Of a stretch of 64,000 nucleotides of DNA, positions 38,847-53,400 are shown one piece after another. The stretch's first letter is position 1, and each line of letters opens with the position of its first letter. The notes under the pieces were generated by a model, which saw only the letters and a list, made by a program, of their open reading frames with translations, made no database searches and was not told where the DNA came from. Source of the stretch: Aplysia californica (taxonomy: Eukaryota > Mollusca > Gastropoda > Aplysiida > Aplysiidae); the NCBI RefSeq assembly GCF_000002075.1, contig NW_004797277.1:1689427-1753426 (forward strand). Direction: 5' to 3'. The translations under genes and the position numbers were made by a program.

Positions 38847-41800
38847 CAGACAGAGAAAGAGAGAGAGAGAGAGATGTGTTTGGGGTTGTATCTTTGTACA
38901 GCATGTTTCTTGTAGCCATCAATGCATAGTGCCTAGATGGGTGCCCTATTGCTGTTATTACTATTATTAGTAATAACAGTAATGGTAGCAGTTGTAATAG
39001 TAATACTGCTCCCGTGTGTTGTGTGTGGTACATCATTCATACTGAACTGATCTATCCCACCCCCCAACCAGGGCAGTGCTACTGACTGAAGTTGTCTTTA
39101 GGCCATTCCCAAAGGGGAGATATTAACATGTTCTTATGCACAGTAGAATTGTAAATGGGCTGATTTATCAATGTCATGCTCACACTGCCAGAACAACATA
39201 GGTGGAACTTCTGCTTTTTCTTTCCTCATCCCTACTATTGTCATTTTTCCTCTACTTCTTTTGTATGTTTGTCACTCTCTTGTGAACTGCTATTTCTGGG
39301 GTGCCTTGATAGTCGCGAAACAGACTTTGTGCTGTTGAAGCCAGAGAGGTGAGCAGAGTAAGCCTGATTCCTCGTTTAGACTTCTCTGTTGACATCCACC
39401 CCTTGGGGCTCATATGACCTTATGCAATTTGCAAGCGCCGTAAAACCTTACTACAACAAACAAACTGTTCTATGTTGTGTATAGCATTAGCATAACACTG
39501 TATTCAGTGAGTTGTACTGGGGTCACAGCATGCTTTGTAGAATGTATCTGGGTCACTCTAAATGCTGTGTTCAGTGTGTGTGGTGTAAGTGGTTGGTGGG
39601 TGCCCTGGTGTGGTTTGCTCCTTCTTTCGTATCAAACATCTATTGACATGATCTCTTTTCCTTTTTAGTGTTTATTGCTCCCTTGTAACACCTCTAATCT
39701 TCAGCACTCTTATTATGACCTTACTGTGTTGTGAGTGCAGTAAAACTCTTACTTAAACTTAAAAATAACAAATAAAGTGTGTGTGGTGTCATATTTATGT
39801 TGTCTTTGCAGGTCTTTTGTGTAGTATGTCGCCTGTATGATGCATCCAGCATGTAGCATAGTTTGTTGATTTAGTACTGTGTGTCCCTCATGCGTTGTAT
39901 TCTGCTGTTGCATTGTGTGATACCAATGTGTTGCGTGTTACACGCTTGTTGTATTCAACATGTTGTGCCTCCCACCCCCCAGCTCCAAGTGAAACATGAA
40001 ACACACTACTACCGTGTGAAGCTGACTGTACAGACACAACAAGAGGTCAACTTGAACGCTCTGACCCTAGTGACAGCAGATGGGAACCGTGGTCTGCTGC
40101 GGAGCAGTCGCGCGGACGCTGGCGTTGAGCTTTACAACGTGAGCGTGCAGGTCACGCCCTACAGGGTCTCCTGTGTCCACTTCAGCAAAGAACAGGAGCG
40201 TTATCTCTCCAAGGACTGTGCGGTCAGACATTGCTCAATTCATCAAGTCTACTTGTTTGTCTGTCTGATCTTTCTATTTTCATGTTTCTCTATCTTTTCC
40301 TCCAGTGCCCCCCCCCCCCCCCCCCATTAGTCTTTGTTGTCTTTCTTTTTTCACATCTGTCTATTCTTCCATCATCTATTTATTCCCTTAATGTTTATCA
40401 ATCCTATACCTTCCATCAGTCCATCTGCTTCCAGACTGTCTATCCCCTTACCTGTCATTTCTTATGTCTATTTGTTCTTCCTCGCATCTATTCATCTCTC
40501 TTCTATTTGTTTGTCCTTTTTTCCTTCTGTCTATTTTCCATCTGTCACCCCCCCCCCTTCCAATTTTACCCTGTTCTCATACTCCCATTTGTCCTACCTG
40601 TCATCCTTCTATCTCTCCTCCTATCTATCTGTCCTTCACCTGTCTCTCTGTCATATTTCATCTTTCACCCTCTTCCCATTCATCTAACCCCCTCCTATCT
40701 GTCTACTCTCAGTCTCAGTCCCATCTATCCTATTTGCGACCTGTCCCTTTCCCATCTGTCTATTCTTCACTTCTCCAGTCTGGTCTATTCTCATTCCAAC
40801 GTGTCTATATCTCTTGACATCTGTCTATTCTCCTCCTAGCTTTTAAAAATTCTCCCTCTGATAGTGGCATCCATCAATTCTTTCTTGTCTAAATTCTTTC
40901 CTTCTCAGTATCTGTCTGTTCTCGTCCCATCTGTTTATTCTTTTTTCCATCTTCCTCCCCCCCCCCCCCTCTATGCCAGGTGAGCAAGTTCTCCAACCTG
41001 AACACCCTACATTGCCGTTGCCTGGTAGCGGCCTCCTACACAGGCAGTGTTCTGGTCATGCCTAACCTGATGAGTCCGCTGGATATTGGTCTGTTCCTGG
41101 AGGTGGTGGAGAACCCACTGGTGGTCACCATTGTGCTGGCCATCTGGATCTCTTTCGTGGCCGGGATACTGTGGGCACGGAGGAAGGACCAGTGGGATGA
41201 GTACAGGGTGGGTGGAGGGGACGAACACAGTGAGAATGAAGAGGTGTGGAGGGGATAAGTATAGAGTGGGGGAAGAGGGGTGAAGAGGGCATGAGTATAG
41301 AGTGGGTGAAGAGGGGTGGAGGAGAAGAGTATAGAGTGGGTGAAGAGGGGTGGAGGGGATGAGTATAGAGTGGGTGAAGAGGGGATGAGTATAGAGTGGG
41401 TGAAGAGGGGATGAGTATGGAATGGGTGAAGAGGGGTGGAGGAGATGAGTATAGAGTGGGTGAAGAGGGATGGCGGGGGATGAATAAAGAGTGGGTGAAG
41501 AGTGGACGAGTATAAAGTGGGTGCAGAGAGGATAAGAATTATGTGGGTGAAGAGGGCTAGAGTGGGTGAAGAGAGGATGAGTAGAGAGTGGGTGAAGAGG
41601 GGAGGAGTATAGAGTGGGTGAAGAGAGGAGGAGTATAGAATGGGTGAAGAGGGGATGAGTAGAGAGTGGGTGAAGAGGGGATGAGTACAGAGTGGGTGAA
41701 GAGGGGATGAGTATAGAGTGGGTGAAAAGGGGATGAGTATAGAGTGGGTGAAAAGGGGATGAGTATAGAGTGGGTGAAGAGGGGTTGAAAGGATGAGTAC

Positions 41801-44800
41801 GGGGTGGGTAAAGAGGGGAAATAATAAAATTACTATTTGTTCCCACCCCTCATGCACAATACGGTTTGATAGGTGTATCAAGTGTGTACTGTGACCTCTT
41901 GGAGTGCTCTGTGTTAGATGTGTACCGTGCCTTTCCTCGACCCAGTGTGTCAAGTGTGACTGTGAGCCCATACAGTGGGAATGTCATGTGTGTTCTGGTG
42001 CTTTTTGTGGGCTGTGTCTCCTCAGTGCTTTGTGCCATGTGTATACTGTGAGTGGGTTGTTGACGGTTGCTCTGGTGTGGTTTGCTCTTTCTTTCATATC
42101 AAATGCCTATCGTCCTTATCTTCCTACCACTTGTGGGTGGTTGGCGGGTGCTCTGGTGTGGTTTGCTCCTTCTTTCCTATCAAATGCCTATCGTCCTTAT
42201 CTTCCTACCACTTGTGGGTGGTTGGCGGGTGCTCTGGTGTGGTTTGCTCCTTCTTTCTTATCAGACATCTATCGTCCTGGTCTCTCCTCCTTCTTTTTTT
42301 GTGTTTGTTACTCTCTTGTTACACCTCTAATCTTCGGCACTTATATGACCTTGTTGTGTTGCAAGTGCTGTAAAACTCTTACTAAAACTAAACTTCTTAC
42401 CCTTTTTTTGTATGTTGCTCATTAATAGCCCTTCTAATCTTTGGCACTTATATGACCTATTTTTGTTGCCAGTGCTGCAAAACTTTCTAAAATTAGAAAA
42501 GCAGTGAATACTGTGTCCCACTATAACCCAGAGTGCTATATGTGCTCCATGTCCTACGACAGCGCGGTGTGACGATCCTGGAGGACAACCTGGATGACCA
42601 TGAGTACTTGTACCTGGTGTGTGTTGTAACCGGCCTCTCCTCACAAGCCTCCACCAGCTCCAACGTCTTCCTCTTCCTTAAGGGAACCTGGGCCAAGAGC
42701 ACCTGTCACATCCTCCGAGACGACACACGGAGACTCTTCCAGGTACATATGAGTGAAGGCATGTATATGTGTTTGTACCTCTAATTTATTATCATACAGA
42801 TGCAGATTTGGGTATATTTGCATATTTGAACTCACTTTTTATACTGATAGAAAAGTGATTATGTCATAAGTGTTTGTGAATTATATGGTGTTTTGTTACA
42901 TTTAGGATCTTGAGGAATGGGTGGGCCAGACTACGTAAAAGTATATTATGACTTTCCAGCATTTTTCTCAGAGCACGGATTCCTTTTCTGCAAAGTTTAG
43001 ACTGCATAGCTCTTCCTCTTTTGGTTTTGCTTGTCTGTATTTTCTTTTCTCAAAGATTTAGGCATCCATTGGTGTTTTAGCCCCTTCCACAAACTACCAG
43101 CTAGATGAACTGTCTCTCATATCCACCAGCCTTCTTAATCTTTTTTCTAAGTGTGTTGGCCTCCATATGTCGTTATGATGTAAGATCTATAACAAATTTA
43201 CAGTGGGTCAAGGGGAATTAGTGAAATTTTGCACATATGGCTGCGGCCCAGGATCAGAGTCCATCTTTGTCAGCAAACAGATTTTGTTGGCATGACTCTG
43301 AGTAGAAACAGTCCAAACGTTGCTGAAAAGAACTATTTCACTTTTGGAAAATGAGAGAAGCTCCTGCTTTTTACCAAAGCTCCACTTGTATCTGGATAGT
43401 AGATCATGATGCCAGGTGGGTACATAATGTGTAATACGACCAGCTTTCTTTTTCTCTGATCAGACTAGGTTGTTTTTGTATCAGTCCTGACTAAGCTCTG
43501 GCTTTCTGCAATAACTTATTAGGCTACCTTTCCTTTGTGTGAGTTTCACAAACTAACGCAGACATTGAGGGATGTGATCATCACGGAAGGGCTTGATCTC
43601 ACTGGTTCTACGCAGATGGTGGTTGAACTTTTTAAAGATTGGACCAATGATAAGTACATTGCCAAAGCTATTGTTGATGGTACTGTAATATTGCACCAAT
43701 TGTGTTACCACAAAACCTATACATATGTGATGCTAGCAAGAAAAACTTCAAAATGAATGCAAAATGTATTTAGTTTATCTTACCGGATTTTTGTGCCAGC
43801 AAAGTGCATTCAATGCTGGAAGACACTCATTCTCTGTGAGTATGAATTTGGCACCTGAGCATTATGGACTGACCTACTCTTAAGCATCTTCACTTTTTCG
43901 TGTGAAATTTAATGCGCTCAAACACTATGTGTCTGTAGACCGGAAAGTCTGAGGGTTGTGTGTTTATGTTTGAGTGTATCAGAGTGTGTGAACAGGCAGT
44001 TGGTGAGCGTTCTGGTGTAGTCTGCTCATTATTCAATTCTTTTTGATTTGCTATTTACCCTAATCTGGTCCCATTAAGCTGTGGAGGTCAAAATGTACAA
44101 TGCTACAATGTCTTTGTGTGTCTGTCAGTCCGGTGACCAGAACTGGTTTGTGCTGACCACTGCCCAAGACCTTGGTGAGCTGATGTCAATTGTTGTATGG
44201 ACAGATTTCTCTGGCAGTCAGCCTGCATGGTAAGGACAGACTGCTGTGTGTGTTTGTTTGTATGCTGTTATTGATGGTAGTTGATGTTGGTGGGGCCCCA
44301 CCTGTTCGTCTTCTGGTAGTTCTTGGTTAGCCGATGTTACTCGTTTCGGCTTCAGTGAGTGAGTGACACTTAGATTACCCGCGGCTTGCACGAAATCACA
44401 TGAGGTGTCAGTCACGTGACATGTCCTTTAGGCCTATGTCACAATAACTATTATAAAGGTGCGTTCACGCTACATGTCCTATTCTAAAGGTGTGCTTACA
44501 CCACATATGCGCACTCTCACAGCTGGGTACAGAACAGGTAGTTCATGTGCACACTGCCTTCAACTTCCTTTCCATGCTGTTATTTCTCTCATCTGTAGTG
44601 CAATACAGTTTTTGTGTGGAGGTGCTTAACTGACAGGTACAGCTCAGCAACAAATGTGGCTGTCTTTCATCCCTCAGTTGAGAAAATCTGGAGATTTTGA
44701 TAGTGGTCATCAAGGAAGTCCCTATGATGTATCCCTCTGTATGTAATGTGGCATGTTTTTTTAGTTTGAGAAATGTACAGTATTTTCCTGTGCCTGCTGT

Positions 44801-47408
44801 GTATTTGAATGTCTTAGTGAGGGTCATTTGTTATGTCACTGTGTAATGTGGCCTTTGCGTATTTACATGAGCATGTTTGTGTGTGTGTTGTGTGTGTGTT
44901 TGTGTGTGTGTGTAGTTTGTTATGTGGCTCTGTAATATCTTATTATGCATGGGTTGTGTATATTGCATCAATTTGTATGCTGTAAAGAGTCTGTGTGTGT
45001 GGTATGGTATGGTGTTCTATATGGTGTCACTGTGTGTTTAAAACGTGTCTTGGCATAAATGTATCACTGTGAGTGTAATAAGTAGTGTAGAAGATGTTTC
45101 ATTGTGCTTGTAGTTGGTAATATGTCACTGTTGTATGTGGAACAGGTATCTCAGCAGTGTGTACATTGAGAATATTCAGACGGAAGAGACATGGCTGTGT
45201 GTGTTCAACAACTGGATCAGCACTCAACGCGGCTCCCGACAGCTCATTGTGGAGGTGCCCGCTGTCAAGGTACACACACACACATTTATGCACGCACACA
45301 AGCACGCACACATGCACGCCGGCACACATGCTTGGCTTTACATCAGCATTTAGGTAGCGAGTCACAGCAGCACAGCACAGTGACTTGGGGACATGATATT
45401 ACACATATGCTGCAACACACAACAGTGACGTGCCCCACTTTCTCAGTCACAAACTGCACTCAGCACTCTACATTGATACACCAAATAATGGTGTTCCGAT
45501 GTGTAACACTAGGTATGGTGCCAGTCACCTGTATTGTGTCTCTGCCATATGTCCATGGTTTTTCCACCGTGCGTCCACTGTGTTAGCTATTAGTTTATTT
45601 TGTTTCTACAGCTCATTTTCTGGAGCTTACTTGTGTCCTTGGTGTGTCTTTTGAAAGGTTACTCTATGCTTGCTGTGTGTTGGCTTTGCTCATATGACCA
45701 CTGGAAGTCTCCTATGTCCAGTGTGTGTACAAAGGGAAAAATTTTTATGTGTGTTATATATGTGTCATGATGGAGTGGAATCAGGCACTCATCAAGTTTT
45801 GGACATGTGGTGTTCTTAGTACCATCTTAAAACTAGTTGATTTGCCTGTTTTTCATTGAAAAAAAATACCCATCTATCTTTAATAAAGTCGAGATAATTG
45901 CGATTGAAGGAGGTGGGGATTGTCTGGTTTCAGAGGTATCATTAGTTTGAAAATGGCTTCCAGCTTGGTGACTTCCATAGTTTGAGAGTCCCAGGGCACT
46001 GAAAATAAAAAATGTTTGTACCTTTATTTGTGTTTCAGTAAAATCCACACTGAAATGTGTTTTTAAAGGACATGAAAGTTGTTGAGCCAAAAAACAATCG
46101 ATAAAAATTACCATACCTTCGGAAAAGTGCCAGTATTTTTTTGTTCCACCTATTTTCAAGAGTGCCTGATTTCACCATGATGCCTCACATATTGTCTGTA
46201 TGTACATCGTATATGCCCACTATATTTCAACAATACATCTACTGCATATCCGCTATTTATTATTAAACTACCCCCAGGAGCAAGAAACATCCACTCATTG
46301 GAGCCAGCATCTGGTCAGGAAGGCCAAGAGTGACATTCGCAATGAGCACCTGTGGATTGGAATGTTTGCTAAGTCACCTTTCAATATGTTCTCACGAGTA
46401 TGTCCCATCCTAGCTGACAGAAGAGGCTGAACTGTTGTCATAGCTTGTGTTCGTCTAGATACTCATAGCATTTACTTATCTGTATGGTCATTGCGAGTGC
46501 TTGTCTATATTCTTTTAGTATACACATTTGTGAGTCATCATAGCATGCATTTGTCTCATTACTGTAGGCCTACTTGTCTGTCACTGGTTGGTCCCACTTC
46601 TTTTTTTTTCCACTGTTTTTTTTTGTCTTACTTTATGTAACTGGTTGGCTGATGCTCTGGTACAGTTGGCCCCTTCTTTCCTATCAAACATCTATCTTCC
46701 ATATTTCTCCTCAACATTTCTTGATCTGTTACTCTCTAGTAACACTTCTAATCTTCGTCACCTATATGACTTATTTGTATTGCAAGTGCAGGAAAACTCT
46801 TACTAAAACTAAACTGAACTCTTACTTCTCCCTCGTGCACTTACTGATTGTTATTGTATCAATGTGTTTCTCTTTACGCAACCTCAAAACTGTCTGTGTT
46901 TTCATTGCGTGGATTTGCGGCATGTGTCATGTTGTTCCCCTTCTCTCCCCCTCCCCTTTTCCATTTATGAGTGGTTGGCGGGTGCTCTGGTGTGATTTGC
47001 TCCTTTTTTCCTATCAAACATCTGTCTTCTTTAGTTCTCCTTCTTATTTTCTGAGTATGTTACTCTCTAGTAATACCCTTAATCTTTGGTGCTTAGTTTG
47101 TGTTGCGAGTGCCGTAAAACTCTTACTAAAACTAAACTATGCCTTGCCATCCCCCAGGTACACAGAGTGGTGACGGGCCTGTCCCTGCTTCAGTCCCTGA
47201 TGCTCTTCAACATGATCTTCTTCCACATGTCAAATGCTGACGACTCCCGCCAGTTCCTGGAGGTCATGGGTCAACGCATACATTTGACTGCCATCGTAGT
47301 GGGGCTGCAGACCTCCATACTGCTGGTGTTGGTCACTTATGTGGTCAAGACGCTGCTTGTCAGGTGAAACAAACACACAAATGCTCACACATTCACACAC
47401 ACTCACAT

Positions 47409-47453
<45 letters not shown>

Positions 47454-50400
47454 TACACCCACACACACACTGACACACTCATACACACACACAACCACAC
47501 ACACAAACTCATACACGTACTCACTTTCTTGAATAGACGCTTACAAAGGCACTGGACTCAAGCAGGCACTAACAGACAGAACGAAACAGACATATTGACA
47601 TGCTTACACATACAGTTGAACCTGTGTAAGACGGAATCGCAAGGGAGTGAGAGAAAAATTCCGTCTTAGACTTTTTCCGTCTCAGACAGGGAATATAGGG
47701 TGGGGAGGGGGGGGGTTCAAAGGCCCAGCTGATTGGATCAAGGATCGTGTGTCCGATTGGCAAGAAGTGGTCAAAACTTCACACCTCTCAAGTGCTATCC
47801 TGTCTAATAATAACATGCGTCAGTCTCACTTGCCCAATTACCACCAGTGCTTGCCTTTCGTAGGACCACCTATTTAAAACAGAAATGTTTGAACGTCTCC
47901 TTTGCTTCCACCCTTAGCCCCATCCATCGGTGTAACAAGCTCAGTCAACCAATGCCACCCCTTACTGCCATCATGTAACAACGACACGAGGAACTCTTTT
48001 CTCGGCTGACCGTACGATCAGGGCGGTAGGCATTGATCAATCTAATTTCACACCTCTGGCTTCTGGCTACCCAGGAAAGTTTCCGCAGTGGCTCGGTACT
48101 CGAGCACTCTTACGAGCAGTCGTGAAATTTCACACCCTCACTACCCTTACCATCTGCATCGCTCAGGGTTCACTTGATGGGGTAACATCTACCCCTGAAT
48201 TACACCCCTACTCCCCTTCCTCGCCCAGCGGCATGGCAATGGTGTTAAGTTTAGAGCCGGCAGAACCAAACTTGCGAGTTTTGTTTCAAATCAGTGCTGA
48301 GCGGGCAAAGCATTTTCCATCTTAGACAGGTGAAACCCTCGGGAGGGAGCGGATTTTTCTTTCCGTTTCCGCGTTGGACAGGTTTCCGTTTTATACAGGT
48401 AATTAAAGAGGAATATATCAAGGGGGGAGCGGGGAGATTCCGTTAAGACAGTTTTCCGTTTTATACAGGTTTCCGTTAAGGCAGGTTTGCACACAGAAAT
48501 GTGTTCTCGAACAAACACATATACAGACTCGCACATGGATTCAAACACATACATGCACACATGCATACACACACATAGGAGCACAAACACGCACGTAGAA
48601 ACACACACACACACACACACACAAAACACACACACATTCAAGCACTCCCACACAGGCTTACATTCGTAGGATTGACAGTTGTCACAGGCAGGTACACTGG
48701 ACAAACAGATGGACATGTGAGGCAGACAAAACTAATAGGACAGACAGAATTGATGGCAGAAACAAGTCATAACTGAGTTGAATGGTAGGTTGTCTTACTT
48801 GACTCTAACTCTGACCCCTTACCCAATTTCTCTCTCAACTCATCCCCAAACCTTCACCCATACCCGTATCCTGACCTACATGTTGTGGGTGTGGTCAGTG
48901 TGGAGCCCCGGCCCCACCCAGCGGTCAAGCCCCAAGAGAAAACTGAGAAAGATAACCGTGGTCAGCGGGCTGGTCTTCATATTGAGGAGAGGGAAGTTAG
49001 GCTCAAGAGGTACATGTCAAAGGATTATATCCATCTCACAGCACGCAACAGTAGCCAGGGGCTCAATGCTGAGACAAGTGGTCAACTCAAAAGTCAGGAC
49101 ACTGCTAAAAGCAGTAGCCTTGTTGGAAGTCAAGATGTCAGGGCTCGGACCAATGGTCAAGAGGTCAGAACTGAGACCGGTGACCTGACTGAAGATCAAA
49201 AGGTCACCACAGAGACCTTTGATGAGTCTGGAGGTCTGGGGGTCATCACTGAAACTAGTGGCAAAGTAGAAAGTCTGGCCGTCAGCACAGAGACAGATAA
49301 CAAGGTTAAAAGTCCAGAGATCCCTGCTGTTGATGCTGGCAGATCGGGCCTCACAACAGAAAAGACACAAAGGAACGATGCAAGTCAGGTAAATGTTTGG
49401 CTGGTGCACCCATTACAGACAGATACTTGCACACACAGTTACTTGCACTCGCATGCACACATTGCTGCAAGGGCTCACTCATACTTACATGCATATACAT
49501 GAATAATTTTGCATAGGCATACATACTGCACAAACACACTTGCATGCACACTCCAACACATTCATTTATACTCACAGGTGCTTAAACATATCATATTACT
49601 CTTACATACACATACACACAGGCGTACACATACATGCACTCAGGTAGAGGCACATAGAATTGCATATATATGTATTACAAACTCAATATCAAGTGCCAAT
49701 CCTGAAACAAACATTGACGATAATGGTTTGCAATTTATTTCTTTGCTAGAATGCTCTATAAAAAACTCTAAAACCCAACCTATATTATCCTGATTTTTTC
49801 CCATCACTGATCTGTTCAGGTTATCCCAAATAAGTTTTTCTGGGTATACATCTGCCTAGTTTACCTTCCATTTTTACCTGTGAGAGCTAAATATTCAAGG
49901 CCTTTATGTTAATTCAAGTGTCCCAGAAACTAATTTTTTGTATTAGTGAGTAGCCCATGAGGGCTTTTTTCAGCTCTTTCTCAGTTTAATTTTTCTCACT
50001 TCATGAAATTCCCAGTCTCCAAAGACACCATGTGAATTTCCCTGCTATGTTTTTCTTGGGAAACTACAGCAGTGGTTTCCTATTGCTTACTGCCAGTTTG
50101 TGTATCATTTTATGTACTAGTCTTTGTTGTCTACCCACAAGACAAATAACACTATATGGCTGGAAAAATAATGCTAATAGGAGTAGCAACAAATGACGCC
50201 ATATCATCCAGTTAATGTGATAGTGTAAAGATGACACAGTGTCATCACATTGTGTAGGCCTACATAACAATTGATGTGATGGTGTCTTTACGTTGTGTAT
50301 GAGTTGTTACTTGGAACATAAAACAAATATTTTACACTACTAACCTTCTGTCACATGCTACTATAACAGGAATTAGCCAAACCTGTTCCTCTGCTCTGTG

Positions 50401-53400
50401 TTGTGATTCCTTCCACAGCTTTGGGGCCCCGATGCGTTGGATTGGAATCTCACACTTCACGCACAGCTGAACTGAGGCTCTAACTAGCCTTTCTCACAAT
50501 CTATACTGTCAGCAGGCCTCCTCTGCCTTGATACAACTCTCTCCTCTCCAACTCCCACCAGTAGTAACTCAGACTTTTATCAACTTGCAAACAATACAAC
50601 TGAACACAGACTCACACTTTACTCACTCTCACACTTTCATCCAAACAATACAATAGGCTAGGCCTAACCCCCTGCCACAACCAAAAACAACCAAATACAC
50701 CACAGTATGCACTATTGATGTGACAGTGTGTCTTCATGTTGTGCACATGACAATGGATGTGATACCGTGTCATCACATTGCGTACACAACTATGGATGTG
50801 ACATTGTGTTAACCAGTTAACGATTCTGTAGAGATGATGCAATGTCATTATGAGTCTTGATGTTGTGTACGTGACCATAGATGTGACACTGTCAATGCAT
50901 TAGGCACATGACTGTAGATTTAACTCTGCCAACACCTTGTGGACCTGACTCCGTAGGGGTAATGCTGTACACAGGGAGATGGCAACTGTATGGACCATTT
51001 GATTCTTATGGACATCTTTGTCCTCAGAACAATCAGGGTAAAGGTCCAGAGCAAGACCAAGGCCAGAGCCGGGCCGGAGAAGGGCACGATAATGAGGACA
51101 AACTGATGGAAGGTGAGCCATGTACTTGTGTTTATATGTGTTGTCTGTGTGTACTTTTGTGTGTCTGTGCATACATGGAATGTTATCTGTGTATACATTT
51201 GTTGTCTATGTATACATCTGTTCTCTGTGTGTACATTTGTGTGTCTGTGCATCATGGTATATTCTCTGTGTGTACATTTGTGTGTCTGTGCATCATGGTA
51301 TATTCTCTGTGTGTACATTTGTGTGTCTGTGCATCATGGTATATTGTCTTTGTATACATTAATCTGTCTTTGCATGCATATGTTGCATGTGTAAACGTGT
51401 GTATATGTGTTTACTGTTGAACCAGAGTACTTCATATTGGTTATATCTTTTCTATCAAGTTGACTTTGACTGAAGTTCATATTGGCTTCTGAGAAATTGC
51501 AGAATGAAAATCTGTCTATTCTAGTTTACAGACATTGTTTTACTTCATATTCACTTACCCTGAGGCAAGTATTTTGTAGTCTTTTACCTTTACCTCCCAC
51601 ATAACAGCATCCATTTGGTATTATCACTACTCAAACAAACAAAATTTACTTGTAGCGAAGCAGCTTGCTAGTTTGTTAAAGGCTGTAATTTGAGTCACTT
51701 TGAATCTCTTGTCGCAACGCAGACTGGGGCCACTTCAGACTCCATCAGGCAGACATCCTAGCAATTCTCTGTGTTCTACACAACATATCCAGTACACCAG
51801 CTCTTCTCTTCTCATCCACCAGTCTCATGTTCCTCATTATGACAGTGTTAATGACTTGTGATGATGAGGAAACAAACTGAATGTTGTGCCGCTATCCTTT
51901 CCTGCCTCTCTTACTCTCTGTCTCTCTCTCCCTCTCTCTCTCCTCCCTCTCTCTTTTTCTGTCTATTTCCCTCTCTCTCTCTTTCTCATAGCATTGTAAC
52001 CATGGGCCCTTTCCCTACTTTGGCCCTGTGGTAGAGTTACTCCTGCAATTTTTAGGATAATAAAAAAGAAGAGTCTTAATAGTGCATAAGCTTTAAATGA
52101 GCTCAATGGAATCCCAGGAGGAAACAATGTTCAAGTCAACTCAGTGTTGTGTTCTTTGAAAGAATTATATTAGCAGATTAAAGAGCACTGAAATCTAAGT
52201 AGGAGGAACTTGTATTTTTAAGAATTCATATTTGAGTTGACACACTCCATTGCACATGTAATGTGGCAGGTATGTATACATACTTTATGCATGTGTATAT
52301 GTTGTTTGCATATGTTTATGCTGAATGTATATTCATGAGTTATCCATGTGCATCAATAACTATACTGTCTGTTGGAATGCCCCAATAACTAGCCTACCAG
52401 TAAGAAAGAATATTCCACAAACAATGCTGTGACTTTTTTTACAAGGTCTGGCAGATTGTGTTTGACGTTGTATTTTAGAGATTATGCTTGACGGACTTTG
52501 TCTTATAGATTCTGTTTGACTGCTTGTATTTTAAAGATTGTGTATGACTGATAATGTTTGACTGTTGTAGCTGAGAAACGTCCGCAAGAAGAGTTTGCTT
52601 CCATGGCATCAGAGGAAGAAAAAGAGAGCAAGATGACAGATGAAGAAATGGAGAGGCAGCTGAAAAAACAACAGAGCTTCATGTAGGCATTTATCTGGCA
52701 TTACTGCAGTCAGCATATGTGATATGTTTGAATCTAATATTTCTAATGTGTTTGTTTAGTTTTTTATGTGTGTTTAAAGAATGTGCATTATGTATTCTAT
52801 ATGTGTATTATGTGCATCTGTATGTTGTATGGGGTGAGCGAGTGCTCAAGATTGTAACAATACTGGATGTGTGTGTGTGTGTGTTGTAAAATGAAATGTT
52901 GCAAGTTTGCAATTGGTGCTGTATTTATACAGTGTGTGATGTAAGTGCCGTGCTATGGAGGCTGTGTGTTAGTGCTGTAATACAGATGAGAGCAGTGTTT
53001 GTGCTAATAATGTTGACTGTGTTCTCCATGTAATGTGAGTGGTATGAGTGTGGTATATAAGGGTCTTGTACATCTAGCTCTCACTGGCAAAATTGAAGGC
53101 GAACGAGGCAGATGATGATGATGATGATATATATCATGTTGTTTGTTACATGAGTTTCAAATGCTGTTTATGTGTTATGAGCACCATATGAAATATGTTG
53201 TGCATTGTATATATGCAGACCATAATATACATATTTGTTTGTGTATCTCTATAGCTATCTAAACGTGCTCATATGATTAAATATATATGTGTGTTCAGGT
53301 TCCCCTGGTGGTGTTGCTACATCAACTGGCCTTTTCTCGCCTTCTACAATATATTCCTGGCCTACTACGTCATGCTGTATGGCCTTCACCTGGGCCCAGA

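Noticed and set aside
40231-40839. Long hydrophobic plus-strand frames in intron 29
   Set aside because: They come from polypyrimidine sequence (Leu, Ser, Phe, Pro only) and lie between two well-supported exons.
41007-41971. Long minus-strand frames rich in HPLFTHS and TLYSSP repeats
   Set aside because: They are the reverse reading of the 26-bp minisatellite and show no start context, domain or splice logic.
43535-43756. 73-codon frame as a separate small host gene
   Set aside because: No recognised domain, no splice continuity, and it lies within a receptor intron.
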